DNA of 64,000 bases, taken from positions 1-64,000 of the forward strand of contig JBECKS010000130.1 in the NCBI GenBank assembly GCA_040235395.1, written 5' to 3'. A program made the position numbers and the translations under genes. This stretch comes from JBECKS01 sp040235395. Lineage in GTDB: Bacteria > Pseudomonadota > Gammaproteobacteria > Pseudomonadales > JBECKS01. Of this stretch, positions 1 to 7,806 are shown piece by piece. A model generated the notes under the pieces. That model did not search any database, was not told the origin of the DNA, and worked only from the letters and a program-made list of their open reading frames with translations. Within the stretch, counting starts at the first letter, position 1. The number at the start of each line of letters is the position of its first letter.

Positions 1-92
1 TGCGCATGACCTTGAGAGCCATACCCAATAATGGCTACCAATTTGCCTTGAATGATTGATAAATCAGCGTCTTTATCGTAATAAACCTGCAT
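1..92 (-). CDS. ilvC: Ketol-acid reductoisomerase, N-terminal part (cut by window edge)
   Basis: Only the first 30 codons are inside the window; the gene continues past position 1. The visible peptide starts MQVYYDKDAD and reaches the Rossmann dinucleotide-binding motif GYGSQGHA at residues 23-30, typical of IlvC, the NADPH-dependent enzyme that converts acetolactate to dihydroxyisovalerate in valine and isoleucine synthesis. The ATG is preceded by a purine-rich GGAAACAGAAA. It is the third gene of an ilvI-ilvH-ilvC order, 77 bases after ilvH. The class (short or long) of the enzyme cannot be judged from this fragment. Confidence 0.93.
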   Translation of the reverse strand, partial: MQVYYDKDADLSIIQGKLVAIIGYGSQGHA

Positions 93-106
93 TTTCTGTT
101 TCCACC

Positions 107-174
107 TTTAAACGTTTAAATTAAAAAATAACTAAAATCCTGCTTATCCTAGAAGAACTTTCTAGATATCTAGA
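107..174. repeat. Two perfect 14-bp palindromes in the ilvH-ilvC spacer
   Basis: TTTAAACGTTTAAA (107-120) and TCTAGATATCTAGA (161-174) are each perfectly self-complementary. The second covers the ilvH stop codon at 170-172. A competing small hairpin CTAGAA/TTCTAG overlaps the second. They could be protein-binding sites or RNA folds that separate ilvC expression from ilvIH; the sequence alone does not tell which. Confidence 0.5.
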
Positions 175-661
175 GACTAAGCACTTTTTCCCCTCTGGAA
201 ATTCCGGTAACACCGGTTCTGGCAACCTCAAGAACAGTAAGCTCTCCCAAGGCCTGCAAAAAGGCGTCGATTTTATCACTAGTTCCAGCCAATTGAACCG
301 TGTAAGTTGAATTTGTTACATCAACAATCTGACCTCTGAAAATATCAGATGTTCTTTTAACTTCAGCACGCTGAGCACCAGCCGCCTTAATTTTAACAAG
401 CATCAACTCTCTCTCAATGTGTGAGCCCTCTGTTAAATCGACCAACTTGACTACTTCTACAAGTTTGTTGAGCTGTTTTGTAATTCTCTCAATGGTTCCA
501 TCATCACCAGAAGTTGTGAGGGTTAACCTAGACAATGACGAATCCTCTGTTGGAGCAACAGTTAAAGAATCAATGTTGTAACCTCTTTGTGAAAACAGGC
601 CCACAACTCTGGAAAGCGCTCCAGCTTCGTTCTCCATCAATATCGATATTATTCTTCTCAT
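170..661 (-). CDS. ilvH: Acetolactate synthase small (regulatory) subunit
   Basis: The 163-residue protein has the usual length of IlvH/IlvN regulatory subunits and begins with an ACT domain (about residues 3-78, start MRRIISILMENEAGALSRVV), the site of valine feedback binding in the family, followed by the C-terminal small-subunit domain. It activates the large subunit IlvI and gives it sensitivity to branched-chain amino acids. Its ATG directly follows the ilvI stop codon (TAG then ATG), so the two chains are probably translated in a coupled way. Confidence 0.95.
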   Translation of the reverse strand: MRRIISILMENEAGALSRVVGLFSQRGYNIDSLTVAPTEDSSLSRLTLTTSGDDGTIERITKQLNKLVEVVKLVDLTEGSHIERELMLVKIKAAGAQRAEVKRTSDIFRGQIVDVTNSTYTVQLAGTSDKIDAFLQALGELTVLEVARTGVTGISRGEKVLSL

Positions 662-2383
662 CTAGGTACGCTCCGTCTTGCTCAACAACATGTCACACAT
701 AGCTCCACCCTTGATGGACATGGGATAAACATGCTCGCTTTGGTCAACATGGACATCAAGAAACACCAACCTATCTTTTAAGGAAAAACACTCCTTCATA
801 GCACCTTCAAGATCCTTAAAGTTTTCAACGTTAATACCAACATGCCCATAAGCCTCAGCAAGCTTCATAAAGTCTGGTAGTGACTGCATGTAAGAGTGAG
901 AATAGCGGCCCTCGTATTCATTATCTTGCCACTGTTTAACCATCCCAAGTGCCTGATTGTTAATATTGATTATTTTTACTGGAAGGCCGTATTGAAGACA
1001 TGTAGAAAGCTCCTGAATGTTCATCTGGATACTTGCCTCTCCAGTTACACAGGCAACTGTCTCTTTTGGATTCGCGACTAGGGCTCCCATAGCCGCCGGC
1101 AAGCCAAAACCCATCGTCCCCAGCCCACCTGAGTTAATCCATTGCCTAGGGTTATCAAACTTATAGTACAGAGCCGCAAACATCTGATGCTGTCCAACAT
1201 CAGAGGTAACTATGGCTTTGCCATTTGTAGCTTTATACAAAGCTTCCACAACCTGTTGCGGCTTAATCTTGGCACCTTCTTGATAATCATAGGCAAGGCA
1301 ATTTCTAGAACGCCATTGATCAATCTGTTTCCACCATTTCTCCAAAGCTTCCTTGTCAATTCCGGATGCATTCTGCTTTACCATCTCCTCCATATCTTTA
1401 AGCACATATTCAACTGAACCTACAATCGGAATATCTGCATTGATGATCTTGGAAATGGATGCCGGATCAATATCAATATGAATAACCTTAGCCGAAGGAC
1501 AGAATAATCTGGGGTTATTCGTTACCCGATCATCAAAACGTGCACCAACTGCCAGGATTAAATCAGAATTATGCATGGCCATATTTGCCTCATAGGTACC
1601 ATGCATGCCCAGCATTCCAATAAACTGCTTATCCGAACCTGGGAAACCACCCAAGCCCATCAATGTATTGGTTACAGGGTAGCCAAGTGTTCTAGCTATC
1701 TTAACCAACAGTTTCGATGAGTTACCCTGAACAACACCCCCGCCAGAATAAATGACAGGTCTTTTCGCTTTAACAAGCTCTTCGACAGCCTTTTTAATCT
1801 GTCCTGTATGGCCTCTTGTTACTGGCGTATATGAACGCAACTTAACTTTCTTAGGGTATTCGTAAGCAAACTTCTGATTAGGATCTGTGCAATCCTTTGG
1901 TATATCGACAACAACAGGACCGGGCCTTCCAGTCGTTGCAATATGGAAAGCCTTTTTGATAGTTAAAGGAATATCTTCAGCACGTTTAACTAAAAAACTA
2001 TGCTTAACGATGGGTCTGGATACCCCTACCATATCGGTTTCCTGAAACGCGTCTTCGCCAATCAAGGTGCTAGCAACCTGACCAGAAACGACCACAAGTG
2101 GAATTGAATCCATATAGGCTGTAGCAATTCCAGTAATAGTATTCGTCGCGCCAGGACCCGAAGTAACTAAAACAACACCAGGTTTTCCGGAAGAACGAGC
2201 GTAACCATCAGCAGCATGAGCAGCAGACTGCTCATGACGTACAAGAAAATGTTGTACTTTATCCTGCTGGAATAGAGCATCATAAATATGCAGAACAGCC
2301 CCACCAGGATATCCAAAGATGTGCTCAACTCCTTCATCCGCTAAAGAACGGATTAGCATTTCAGCACCATTTAACATTTCCAC
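662..2383 (-). CDS. ilvI: Acetolactate synthase large (catalytic) subunit
   Basis: This thiamine-diphosphate enzyme condenses two pyruvates, or pyruvate with 2-oxobutyrate, at the start of branched-chain amino acid synthesis. The three ThDP-enzyme domains are intact; visible blocks include FGYPGGAVLHIYDALF, VLVTSGPGATN and GQHQMFAALYY. The frame is open up to 2464, but a GTG at 2383 is preferred: it gives a product aligning with the E. coli start MEMLSGAEM and has GGGG eight bases upstream. That gives 573 residues, near the 574 of E. coli IlvI. The ThDP-binding loop reads GEASIQMN rather than the textbook GDGSIQMN; GEG and GEA variants probably occur in relatives, so loss of activity is not implied. 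Confidence 0.94.
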   Translation of the reverse strand: MEMLNGAEMLIRSLADEGVEHIFGYPGGAVLHIYDALFQQDKVQHFLVRHEQSAAHAADGYARSSGKPGVVLVTSGPGATNTITGIATAYMDSIPLVVVSGQVASTLIGEDAFQETDMVGVSRPIVKHSFLVKRAEDIPLTIKKAFHIATTGRPGPVVVDIPKDCTDPNQKFAYEYPKKVKLRSYTPVTRGHTGQIKKAVEELVKAKRPVIYSGGGVVQGNSSKLLVKIARTLGYPVTNTLMGLGGFPGSDKQFIGMLGMHGTYEANMAMHNSDLILAVGARFDDRVTNNPRLFCPSAKVIHIDIDPASISKIINADIPIVGSVEYVLKDMEEMVKQNASGIDKEALEKWWKQIDQWRSRNCLAYDYQEGAKIKPQQVVEALYKATNGKAIVTSDVGQHQMFAALYYKFDNPRQWINSGGLGTMGFGLPAAMGALVANPKETVACVTGEASIQMNIQELSTCLQYGLPVKIININNQALGMVKQWQDNEYEGRYSHSYMQSLPDFMKLAEAYGHVGINVENFKDLEGAMKECFSLKDRLVFLDVHVDQSEHVYPMSIKGGAMCDMLLSKTERT

Positions 2384-2816
2384 AATCATTACCCCATCAG
2401 TATCAAGAATAAAAACACCAGAATCACTTATCATCGACTTAGATAAAGTGAAAGCGTTTAGCACACTGTGCTTAAAACATATTTTATGAAGTTAGAAGCA
2501 ACACAATGAACACCATCCATTCACCGGCTGCCACAGGCAAACCCACCTTTGAGCTGATATTTTATCAGCTTGCCTGCCAGACCTTCCTTAAGGTTTCGAA
2601 AGGTCGACATACCTTAATAGCGATAGCTATATTGATATGCTTTTCGGGAGGTAAAACAGACACAAAACCCGAGTAAAAAGTCTTATGCTGTGAATACTGT
2701 TAGACCGTTTAAGTCAATGGCTGATGGTGACACAGTGCCGCTAATTGTCAATACTGACGTTATAAGCTATCCTCAAAATGCAGCGGTCAGGTTCATTTGG
2801 AAACAGAAAGCATTTT
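2384..2816. other. Intergenic region between ilvI and the DUF4124 gene
   Basis: This divergent spacer must hold promoters for both sides, but no consensus pair is convincing. It contains a perfect hairpin AGCTGATA-TTT-TATCAGCT at 2552-2570, with a possible outer extension AGGCAA/TTGCCT (2535-2540 and 2570-2575). A GTCA....TGAC palindrome lies at 2747-2758, beside a minus-strand TTGACA at 2746-2751. I found no leader peptide rich in Leu, Val or Ile codons, so attenuation is not supported. Confidence 0.4.
2552..2570. repeat. Perfect inverted repeat upstream of ilvI
   Basis: AGCTGATA and TATCAGCT pair over 8 bp with a 3-base TTT loop. It lies about 170 bases upstream of the ilvI start. There is no T-run after either arm, so it is not a standard terminator; an operator or leader-RNA fold is possible. 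Confidence 0.45.
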
Positions 2817-3281
2817 ATGAAAAGACTAATACACAAAAGCAAATTTAAAGCGGTTACTCCCTTGGTAATGTCAATATTTTTAGTATTGTCTGCGCCATGT
2901 TTTGCAGCCAAGTTCTACACTTGGACTGACGAAAAAGGAGTTCCCAATTACTCCGATAAACCTGATGACAATAATACTGCTGAAACCGTGGATGTGTATG
3001 CACCCAAACCCTCATCCAGCGCGTCAAAAAGTACTGGTTCTCAAGAATCTCCAGGCACGGATGATGCGTCAGAAGATAGTAAGAACGCAAATGCACAACA
3101 TGCAAACTCAGTGGAAGATTACTGCAAGAAGCTAGGCGATAACATTAAAACCCTTGAAACAAAGAGCAACATTACTAGCGTTGGTGCAGATGGAAAGAAA
3201 ACCAATCTATCTAAAGAAGAACAGAAAAAGACCTTGGACAAATCCAAACAAGAATATGACTCAAGGTGTAGCGCCCAATAA
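2817..3281 (+). CDS. DUF4124-containing exported protein
   Basis: A predicted 154-residue protein. The chosen ATG gives a clean signal peptide (basic MKRLIHKSKFK, then a hydrophobic core ending about SAPCFAA); an upstream in-frame ATG at 2778 would add 13 unlikely residues before it. The mature N-terminus, KFYTWTDEKGVPNYSDKPDD, is the hallmark of the DUF4124 domain, whose function is unknown. The rest is a polar Ser/Asn/Lys-rich linker and a charged, probably helical tail with two cysteines. DUF4124 genes occur beside ilvI in some pseudomonads, which fits the position here. It should be periplasmic. Confidence 0.75.
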   Translation: MKRLIHKSKFKAVTPLVMSIFLVLSAPCFAAKFYTWTDEKGVPNYSDKPDDNNTAETVDVYAPKPSSSASKSTGSQESPGTDDASEDSKNANAQHANSVEDYCKKLGDNIKTLETKSNITSVGADGKKTNLSKEEQKKTLDKSKQEYDSRCSAQ

Positions 3282-3283
3282 AC

Positions 3284-4579
3284 TTAATTAGTGATAAACG
3301 AATAGTCCTCCCTAACAGCCTTCCGACCGTGGTATACAGCTTCGATTCTTATATCACGTGCAATCTCACTATTTCCAGGCACCAGATTCAAACTCGCGGA
3401 ATCCTCATCTTGAAGATCATCGATACCACATATAGGACTAGATAAGTCACAAACAAACCAACTTATCTCGCCATCAACTAAGATCATTGCTTCATCATTT
3501 TCGTCATAAGCCTCAAGCGTTAATAAAGGCCCAGCTCCAGCACCAATGAGCACCTCCAATTCACTCCCGTCATCTGTAATTTTCAGACTATTAACATCAG
3601 AGGAAATTAATATCGACTTTGAACTAGAGAGTTTTCCAGAACATTCAGCAATAACATCAACACCATAATTATTGAAATTTGAAATAAACTCATCCTCTAC
3701 ATCTGCAGTAAAAACACTGCCTGTCATCACGCCAGAGGCAACTGGCTCGCCTAGATTAAAATCAACATATGTCCAATCAACAAAAGGAAGAACTTCATCG
3801 GGAAATCCCTGAACGCTAAAATCTATAGAGACTCCCATCACTACAACATCCTCAGTGGACTCTATATCAAAATTAACCAGATCCTGTTCATGCAGGATAT
3901 CCATCAATGGAGAATCAATGGCATCCAAGGAAGCGTAGACGGTCTCGGCTATCGCTCCAGCTTCCAAATCTATTTCTGAATTAATCAGATAGGTATTTGA
4001 AAATACACTAGCTTGCGACCCAGTAAATTCCACATACGCAGTTTCATCACGTTTTTCCAACTCTCCAGCGTAAGAGCCCAACACACATAAAGGTAACGCA
4101 GAACATTGGCTTTGACTTGTAATGGATGAGTCAATCTGACACTGACCCAAGACACCACTTTTTGCGGGGCCTAGCTCAAGCCCAATCAAGGCAGCAACAG
4201 AAACGGTGACATCAACGGTCACATGAAAGGCAGCAAAATCAGCAATAACCTGAACACTTGTCGTAAACGGAACTGCTTGTGCTTTAAACTTACCACCACC
4301 CATCGATTTCAGTACTGAGGAATCACCACTACTCCACCTCACATCATTACTGATATCAATCATTTGCCCTGAATCCAGCGTAGCAATTGCCCTAACCTGG
4401 ACCTCCCTTCCTTCCCTTAAAAAATCATCATGCTCTTTCTCAAGAACAAGATTAGTAAGCCCTAGTTCCTCAGAAAGCACAAACTCATACATATCCCTTG
4501 TATCACCTTCGGAACAGGTAACCAGAACAAAGACTAACAACGATAAGACAAACCTCTTACCATTTGAACAATACCTCAT
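3284..4579 (-). CDS. Predicted lipoprotein with bacterial Ig-like region
   Basis: I do not recognise a named family for this 431-residue protein. Its N-terminus has a basic segment, a hydrophobic stretch and a lipobox-like LVTC with Cys22, suggesting a lipoprotein, although Thr just before the Cys is unusual. Residues about 38-130 look like a bacterial Ig-like (Big) fold: a phrase about a value being altered (VRAIATLDSGQMIDISNDVRWSS) is followed by alternating beta segments. Later parts are also beta-rich, with scattered cysteines. Its GTG/ATG start overlaps the stop codon of the beta-barrel gene at 4579-5139 (TAATG), so both are probably made together and may form an outer-membrane pair. Confidence 0.6.
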   Translation of the reverse strand: MRYCSNGKRFVLSLLVFVLVTCSEGDTRDMYEFVLSEELGLTNLVLEKEHDDFLREGREVQVRAIATLDSGQMIDISNDVRWSSGDSSVLKSMGGGKFKAQAVPFTTSVQVIADFAAFHVTVDVTVSVAALIGLELGPAKSGVLGQCQIDSSITSQSQCSALPLCVLGSYAGELEKRDETAYVEFTGSQASVFSNTYLINSEIDLEAGAIAETVYASLDAIDSPLMDILHEQDLVNFDIESTEDVVVMGVSIDFSVQGFPDEVLPFVDWTYVDFNLGEPVASGVMTGSVFTADVEDEFISNFNNYGVDVIAECSGKLSSSKSILISSDVNSLKITDDGSELEVLIGAGAGPLLTLEAYDENDEAMILVDGEISWFVCDLSSPICGIDDLQDEDSASLNLVPGNSEIARDIRIEAVYHGRKAVREDYSFITN

Positions 4580-5139
4580 TACTGCTCACCAAAGGCAAAA
4601 CGATAAGCAAAGTTCAAGGCTCTGACTTCCACCAAATCATCTTCAAAAACATGTTCATAAGATAAGGAATACGATAATCGAGGATAAAAACTAACCTGTT
4701 TTTCGAAACCCACTGTCGCAAAACCAGATTTCAGCGTCTCATCTACGCTCACAGACAATGGAGCTTTTTGATAAGTCCTTAAATCAAACCTTGCATAACC
4801 CAGATTTACATACGCCGCCCACTCACTCTCAAAGGGTGATTGCAACCTCAACGCTAAGGATTGATAAGCATCAATATCCGCATAGATGGAAGTATCATCA
4901 TCCTGATATTCGCGATTCATGACACTACTTCCCAGCTCTACTCCTACTCCTTGCCATAGGAACGCCCCCAGGGCACCCCTCGCAAGTTTGGGGTAAAAAT
5001 CAACATCAGCAATACTGACCTTCAACACTGAAGCCTCTGCCTTCAGGTAAGGATCAAAACCCATTGCAAAAACGGAATGGCTTGCCCCAAAACAAGGTAT
5101 CAACATAATGAGAAAGAGGCGTTTAAAATTAAAGGTCAC
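4579..5139 (-). CDS. Small outer-membrane beta-barrel protein
   Basis: A predicted 186-residue exported protein starting at GTG with GGAA seven bases before. A signal peptide covers about residues 1-25 (core LFLIMLIPCFGASHSVFA). The mature part alternates polar and aromatic/hydrophobic residues in short strands (YVNLGYARFDLRTY, FATVGFEKQV, LSYSLSYEHVF, ALNFAYRFAF), the pattern of an 8-stranded OmpA/OmpW-like barrel. It ends FAFGEQ rather than with the usual terminal aromatic residue. The next gene, a lipoprotein, starts inside its stop codon. No specific function can be assigned. Confidence 0.65.
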   Translation of the reverse strand: MTFNFKRLFLIMLIPCFGASHSVFAMGFDPYLKAEASVLKVSIADVDFYPKLARGALGAFLWQGVGVELGSSVMNREYQDDDTSIYADIDAYQSLALRLQSPFESEWAAYVNLGYARFDLRTYQKAPLSVSVDETLKSGFATVGFEKQVSFYPRLSYSLSYEHVFEDDLVEVRALNFAYRFAFGEQ

Positions 5140-5492
5140 TATAGAATTCCAATGTAGTTAGAGGACATGTAGCAGGATATAAAACCTGTGGATTATTTTC
5201 GAGTCTCTACTGCCTTTAATGGGTAAAACCTGCAATCTATTATGGGCTCTAATTCCTTGATTTTTAAAAACAAGTGGAGTAACTTGACCCATTACTCACA
5301 AAAAGAACAACAACCATAAATAAAAGCTTTTTCCTATACTTAGCTAGTCTTTGTTGTCTTGGAAAACAAGGGGTTAGACCCAATGTGCGTCAATCCCGGT
5401 AGACTGAAAATTAACGGATACAGAATCCAGATAGTTCCTGTTAAAGAGGAATATTCTCAGGCTTGTATAGGGTTGTACTAATGGAGCAAATC
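5140..5492. other. Intergenic region between two divergent exported-protein genes
   Basis: The region should carry promoters for the beta-barrel gene and for the lipoprotein at 5493. A good -10 hexamer TATACT is at 5335-5340 on the plus strand, but no matching -35 is visible. Short inverted repeats (CAGG/CCTG near 5171-5186) are weak. No further gene is supported. Confidence 0.3.
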
Positions 5493-6656
5493 ATGTCACG
5501 CAATGTTTTGGTGAAAGTATTATTAGCCTTGGCTTTAATGCCGAGTCTGAGTGCGTGCCTTGAAAAGGACTATGACAGCTACGCTCTCTACGTTAAAGCT
5601 CGAGGCCTTTCGAATACTGAAACCATTATTGTTTCCAATGGTTCAAATCTTCAAATAACTGGTACCAGCGACCTATCCTGGACAGAACTTCAAAAATTCA
5701 AACGCACCTACCGAGAAGACAAAACGAATTACAGCATCAGGATTGTAAGGCAGCCTTCAAGCTCAAATAAAGTCTGCCGCGTTCTAAATCCAGTAGGGCA
5801 AGCTAGCACATTTGATAGCATTATCAGAATAGAATGCGGCTATCCCGTCGTTATTGCTGACACTGGCTTAACCATGACAACCAATAATGGGCTAATGGTA
5901 AGCAACTATGTGGAAGAAGTTGCACTAAACAGCTCTCGATCCTTGACGAGCATGTTAAACAATGAAGTAATCCAAGATCCCAACTCGATTGACCCAAATG
6001 ATCAGGTATTACGCGTAACGCCAATTTCAACAATTGGAGCCGTTAGCTTTCAGAAACTCTACATGGAAAATGAAACTGTCACGATAAGTTTCTCAAGTGT
6101 AGAACAGGGTTGCGAAATTCCTGGTGCGAACAACAACTCTGGGCTTGTATTCAGCTATCCCAGCGCCGGAACATTCATGAACACTGTTCAGACAATCCCC
6201 CTGGATCAGGACTGGATTCTTGACGGTACAGATTACAGTAACGGAAGAAGTTGTAAGGATTTCACAAGACCAGAATACTTCCTGACTTACGATGAACTGG
6301 AAAACCCAGGTTTGCTTGCCAACTACACTGCAGAATGTTATCCAGCACCACCTGTTGATATCAGTTGCGGGTTTGCTCTCAAGGCAAGAGTTCGTGGATT
6401 GAGCTATAGCTCGGGGGAGTTTATTCGCTTAACCGCAACAAGAATGCCTTCCACGACAAGTCATACACTCGACTTAACAACAAGCGCCGCGAAGACTTTT
6501 AACCTTGCTTTTCAAGATAATGAAACCTTCACAATTGATATCGATGGTGGGAGCAACCTTGGAGGAAAGGTTTGCACTTTTAGTTCTACTGGAACAAGCC
6601 AGGGTTCTGGAACAATCAATAATAGCAATACAGTCGACACTATTACCTGTAATTAG
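5493..6656 (+). CDS. Lipoprotein with a duplicated beta-rich domain
   Basis: A predicted 387-residue lipoprotein. The ATG at 5493 is preferred because GGAG lies six bases upstream and because it opens a compact signal peptide ending in the lipobox LSAC (Cys22). Residues about 31-116 and 292-387 look like two copies of one module: both begin (V)KARGLS / ARVRGLS and end in a conserved Cys followed about 20 residues later by a Ser/Thr-rich strand and a second Cys (VCRV...IECG; VCTF...ITCN). The pattern resembles the 'GLSG...LVLQNNGG...CTV' repeats common in exported proteobacterial proteins, but this is by memory of the motif only. Function unknown; probably outer-membrane anchored. Confidence 0.6.
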   Translation: MSRNVLVKVLLALALMPSLSACLEKDYDSYALYVKARGLSNTETIIVSNGSNLQITGTSDLSWTELQKFKRTYREDKTNYSIRIVRQPSSSNKVCRVLNPVGQASTFDSIIRIECGYPVVIADTGLTMTTNNGLMVSNYVEEVALNSSRSLTSMLNNEVIQDPNSIDPNDQVLRVTPISTIGAVSFQKLYMENETVTISFSSVEQGCEIPGANNNSGLVFSYPSAGTFMNTVQTIPLDQDWILDGTDYSNGRSCKDFTRPEYFLTYDELENPGLLANYTAECYPAPPVDISCGFALKARVRGLSYSSGEFIRLTATRMPSTTSHTLDLTTSAAKTFNLAFQDNETFTIDIDGGSNLGGKVCTFSSTGTSQGSGTINNSNTVDTITCN

Positions 6657-6665
6657 ACATTTGTA

Positions 6666-6706
6666 TTTAGAAAGTAGCTAACGCACTTCTAAAGCTAGTT
6701 TCTAAA
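6666..6706. terminator. Inverted repeat at the convergent ends of the lipoprotein gene and hisC
   Basis: TTTAGAAAGTAGCT (6666-6679) and AGCTAGTTTCTAAA (6693-6706) pair at 13 of 14 positions around a 13-base loop, and the right arm covers the hisC stop codon. The position suits a bidirectional terminator, but the stem is AT-rich and no T-run follows, so it may instead be a transcript-end stabilising fold. Confidence 0.4.
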
Positions 6707-7790
6707 CCGCCCCGATGTGCCTTGCAAGCGATTCAAGCATGTAATCATTTTCCTTCCTACTCCCAACAGTTAAACGCAAGCAATTAGCTAAATGCGGATG
6801 ACTACCATCAAGATTCTTTATCAGAATCCCATCCCCCTTCATTAATCCAGCAATCTCCCTTGATTGCTTTTGCTTCAAACGAATCGTAATAAAATTTGCT
6901 TCACTAGGAATAACTTCAATGCCTTTTATAGCATCAAGATTTTTATGTAGATCATTTCTGAGTAAAACAATCTCTTTAGCCTGATCTTCAAGTAGCGAGT
7001 AATCATCCAAAGCACATTCAACAAGACTTTGTGTTAATACATTAATATTGTAAGGCAATCTTAGTTTTTCGAATTCATAAATTAGCTCGGCATTACCTAC
7101 AAGATAACCAAGGCGCAACCCTGCCAAACCAGCCTTAGAAAACGTTCGCATCACCATGACATTTTCAAACCCTTCCAGTAGATGTCGAGAGTCAAAATTT
7201 GTGAATGGTGAATACGCCTCATCTATAATCAAAAAACCTTTGCTTAATGCTGCAATTCTTTGTAAATCAGATTCCTTGAACAAAGTACCCGTTGGATTAT
7301 TAGGTTGCGCAATAAAAATAATTTCAGGTTGGTCTTGTTCTATGATTTTTTCAAGGCGCTCCATATCCAGACTAAAATCATGATTAAGATTCACACCGAT
7401 ATATCCAAGCTTACAAAAGTTTGCAATCATGCGATACATAACAAAACTTGGCTCAATAGATAACACTTTAGCACCAACGTTTAAACCCAGCATAAGAATC
7501 TGAATTAACTCATCAGAACCATTTCCAAAAATTAATGCCTTTGAATCATCTAACTTCAACATGCTTGCAAGCTTTTTCCTAAGCCCTAACGCAGAAGGGT
7601 CTGGATATCGATTAACATCGATTTCTGATAATTTCATTTCCCATGATTGCAGGATTTTCTCAGGAAACTGGAAAGGATTTTCCATTGCATCAAGCTTAAT
7701 CATGCCCTTTGAATCCTGAACATGATAAGCAGATATACGCCTGATATCCTCGCGAATATGTGAAAGCAAAGCCTTATTTTCAAGCGACAT
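6702..7790 (-). CDS. hisC: Histidinol-phosphate aminotransferase
   Basis: HisC transfers an amino group from glutamate to imidazole-acetol phosphate in histidine synthesis. The 362-residue protein is a complete fold-type I aminotransferase: N164 in PNNPTG, D190 and Y193 in IIDEAYSPF, and the pyridoxal-phosphate lysine K219 in TFSKAGLAGLRLGY. It is the last gene of the hisG-hisD-hisC run, 16 bases after hisD, matching the order in many gammaproteobacteria. An inverted repeat lies over its stop codon. Confidence 0.94.
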   Translation of the reverse strand: MSLENKALLSHIREDIRRISAYHVQDSKGMIKLDAMENPFQFPEKILQSWEMKLSEIDVNRYPDPSALGLRKKLASMLKLDDSKALIFGNGSDELIQILMLGLNVGAKVLSIEPSFVMYRMIANFCKLGYIGVNLNHDFSLDMERLEKIIEQDQPEIIFIAQPNNPTGTLFKESDLQRIAALSKGFLIIDEAYSPFTNFDSRHLLEGFENVMVMRTFSKAGLAGLRLGYLVGNAELIYEFEKLRLPYNINVLTQSLVECALDDYSLLEDQAKEIVLLRNDLHKNLDAIKGIEVIPSEANFITIRLKQKQSREIAGLMKGDGILIKNLDGSHPHLANCLRLTVGSRKENDYMLESLARHIGAV

Positions 7791-7806
7791 CGGAGCAATC
7801 CCTGTT

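Noticed and set aside
2465..2777. Branched-chain amino acid attenuator before ilvI
   Set aside because: The 2552-2570 hairpin has no T-run, and no leader peptide rich in Leu, Ile or Val codons could be read.
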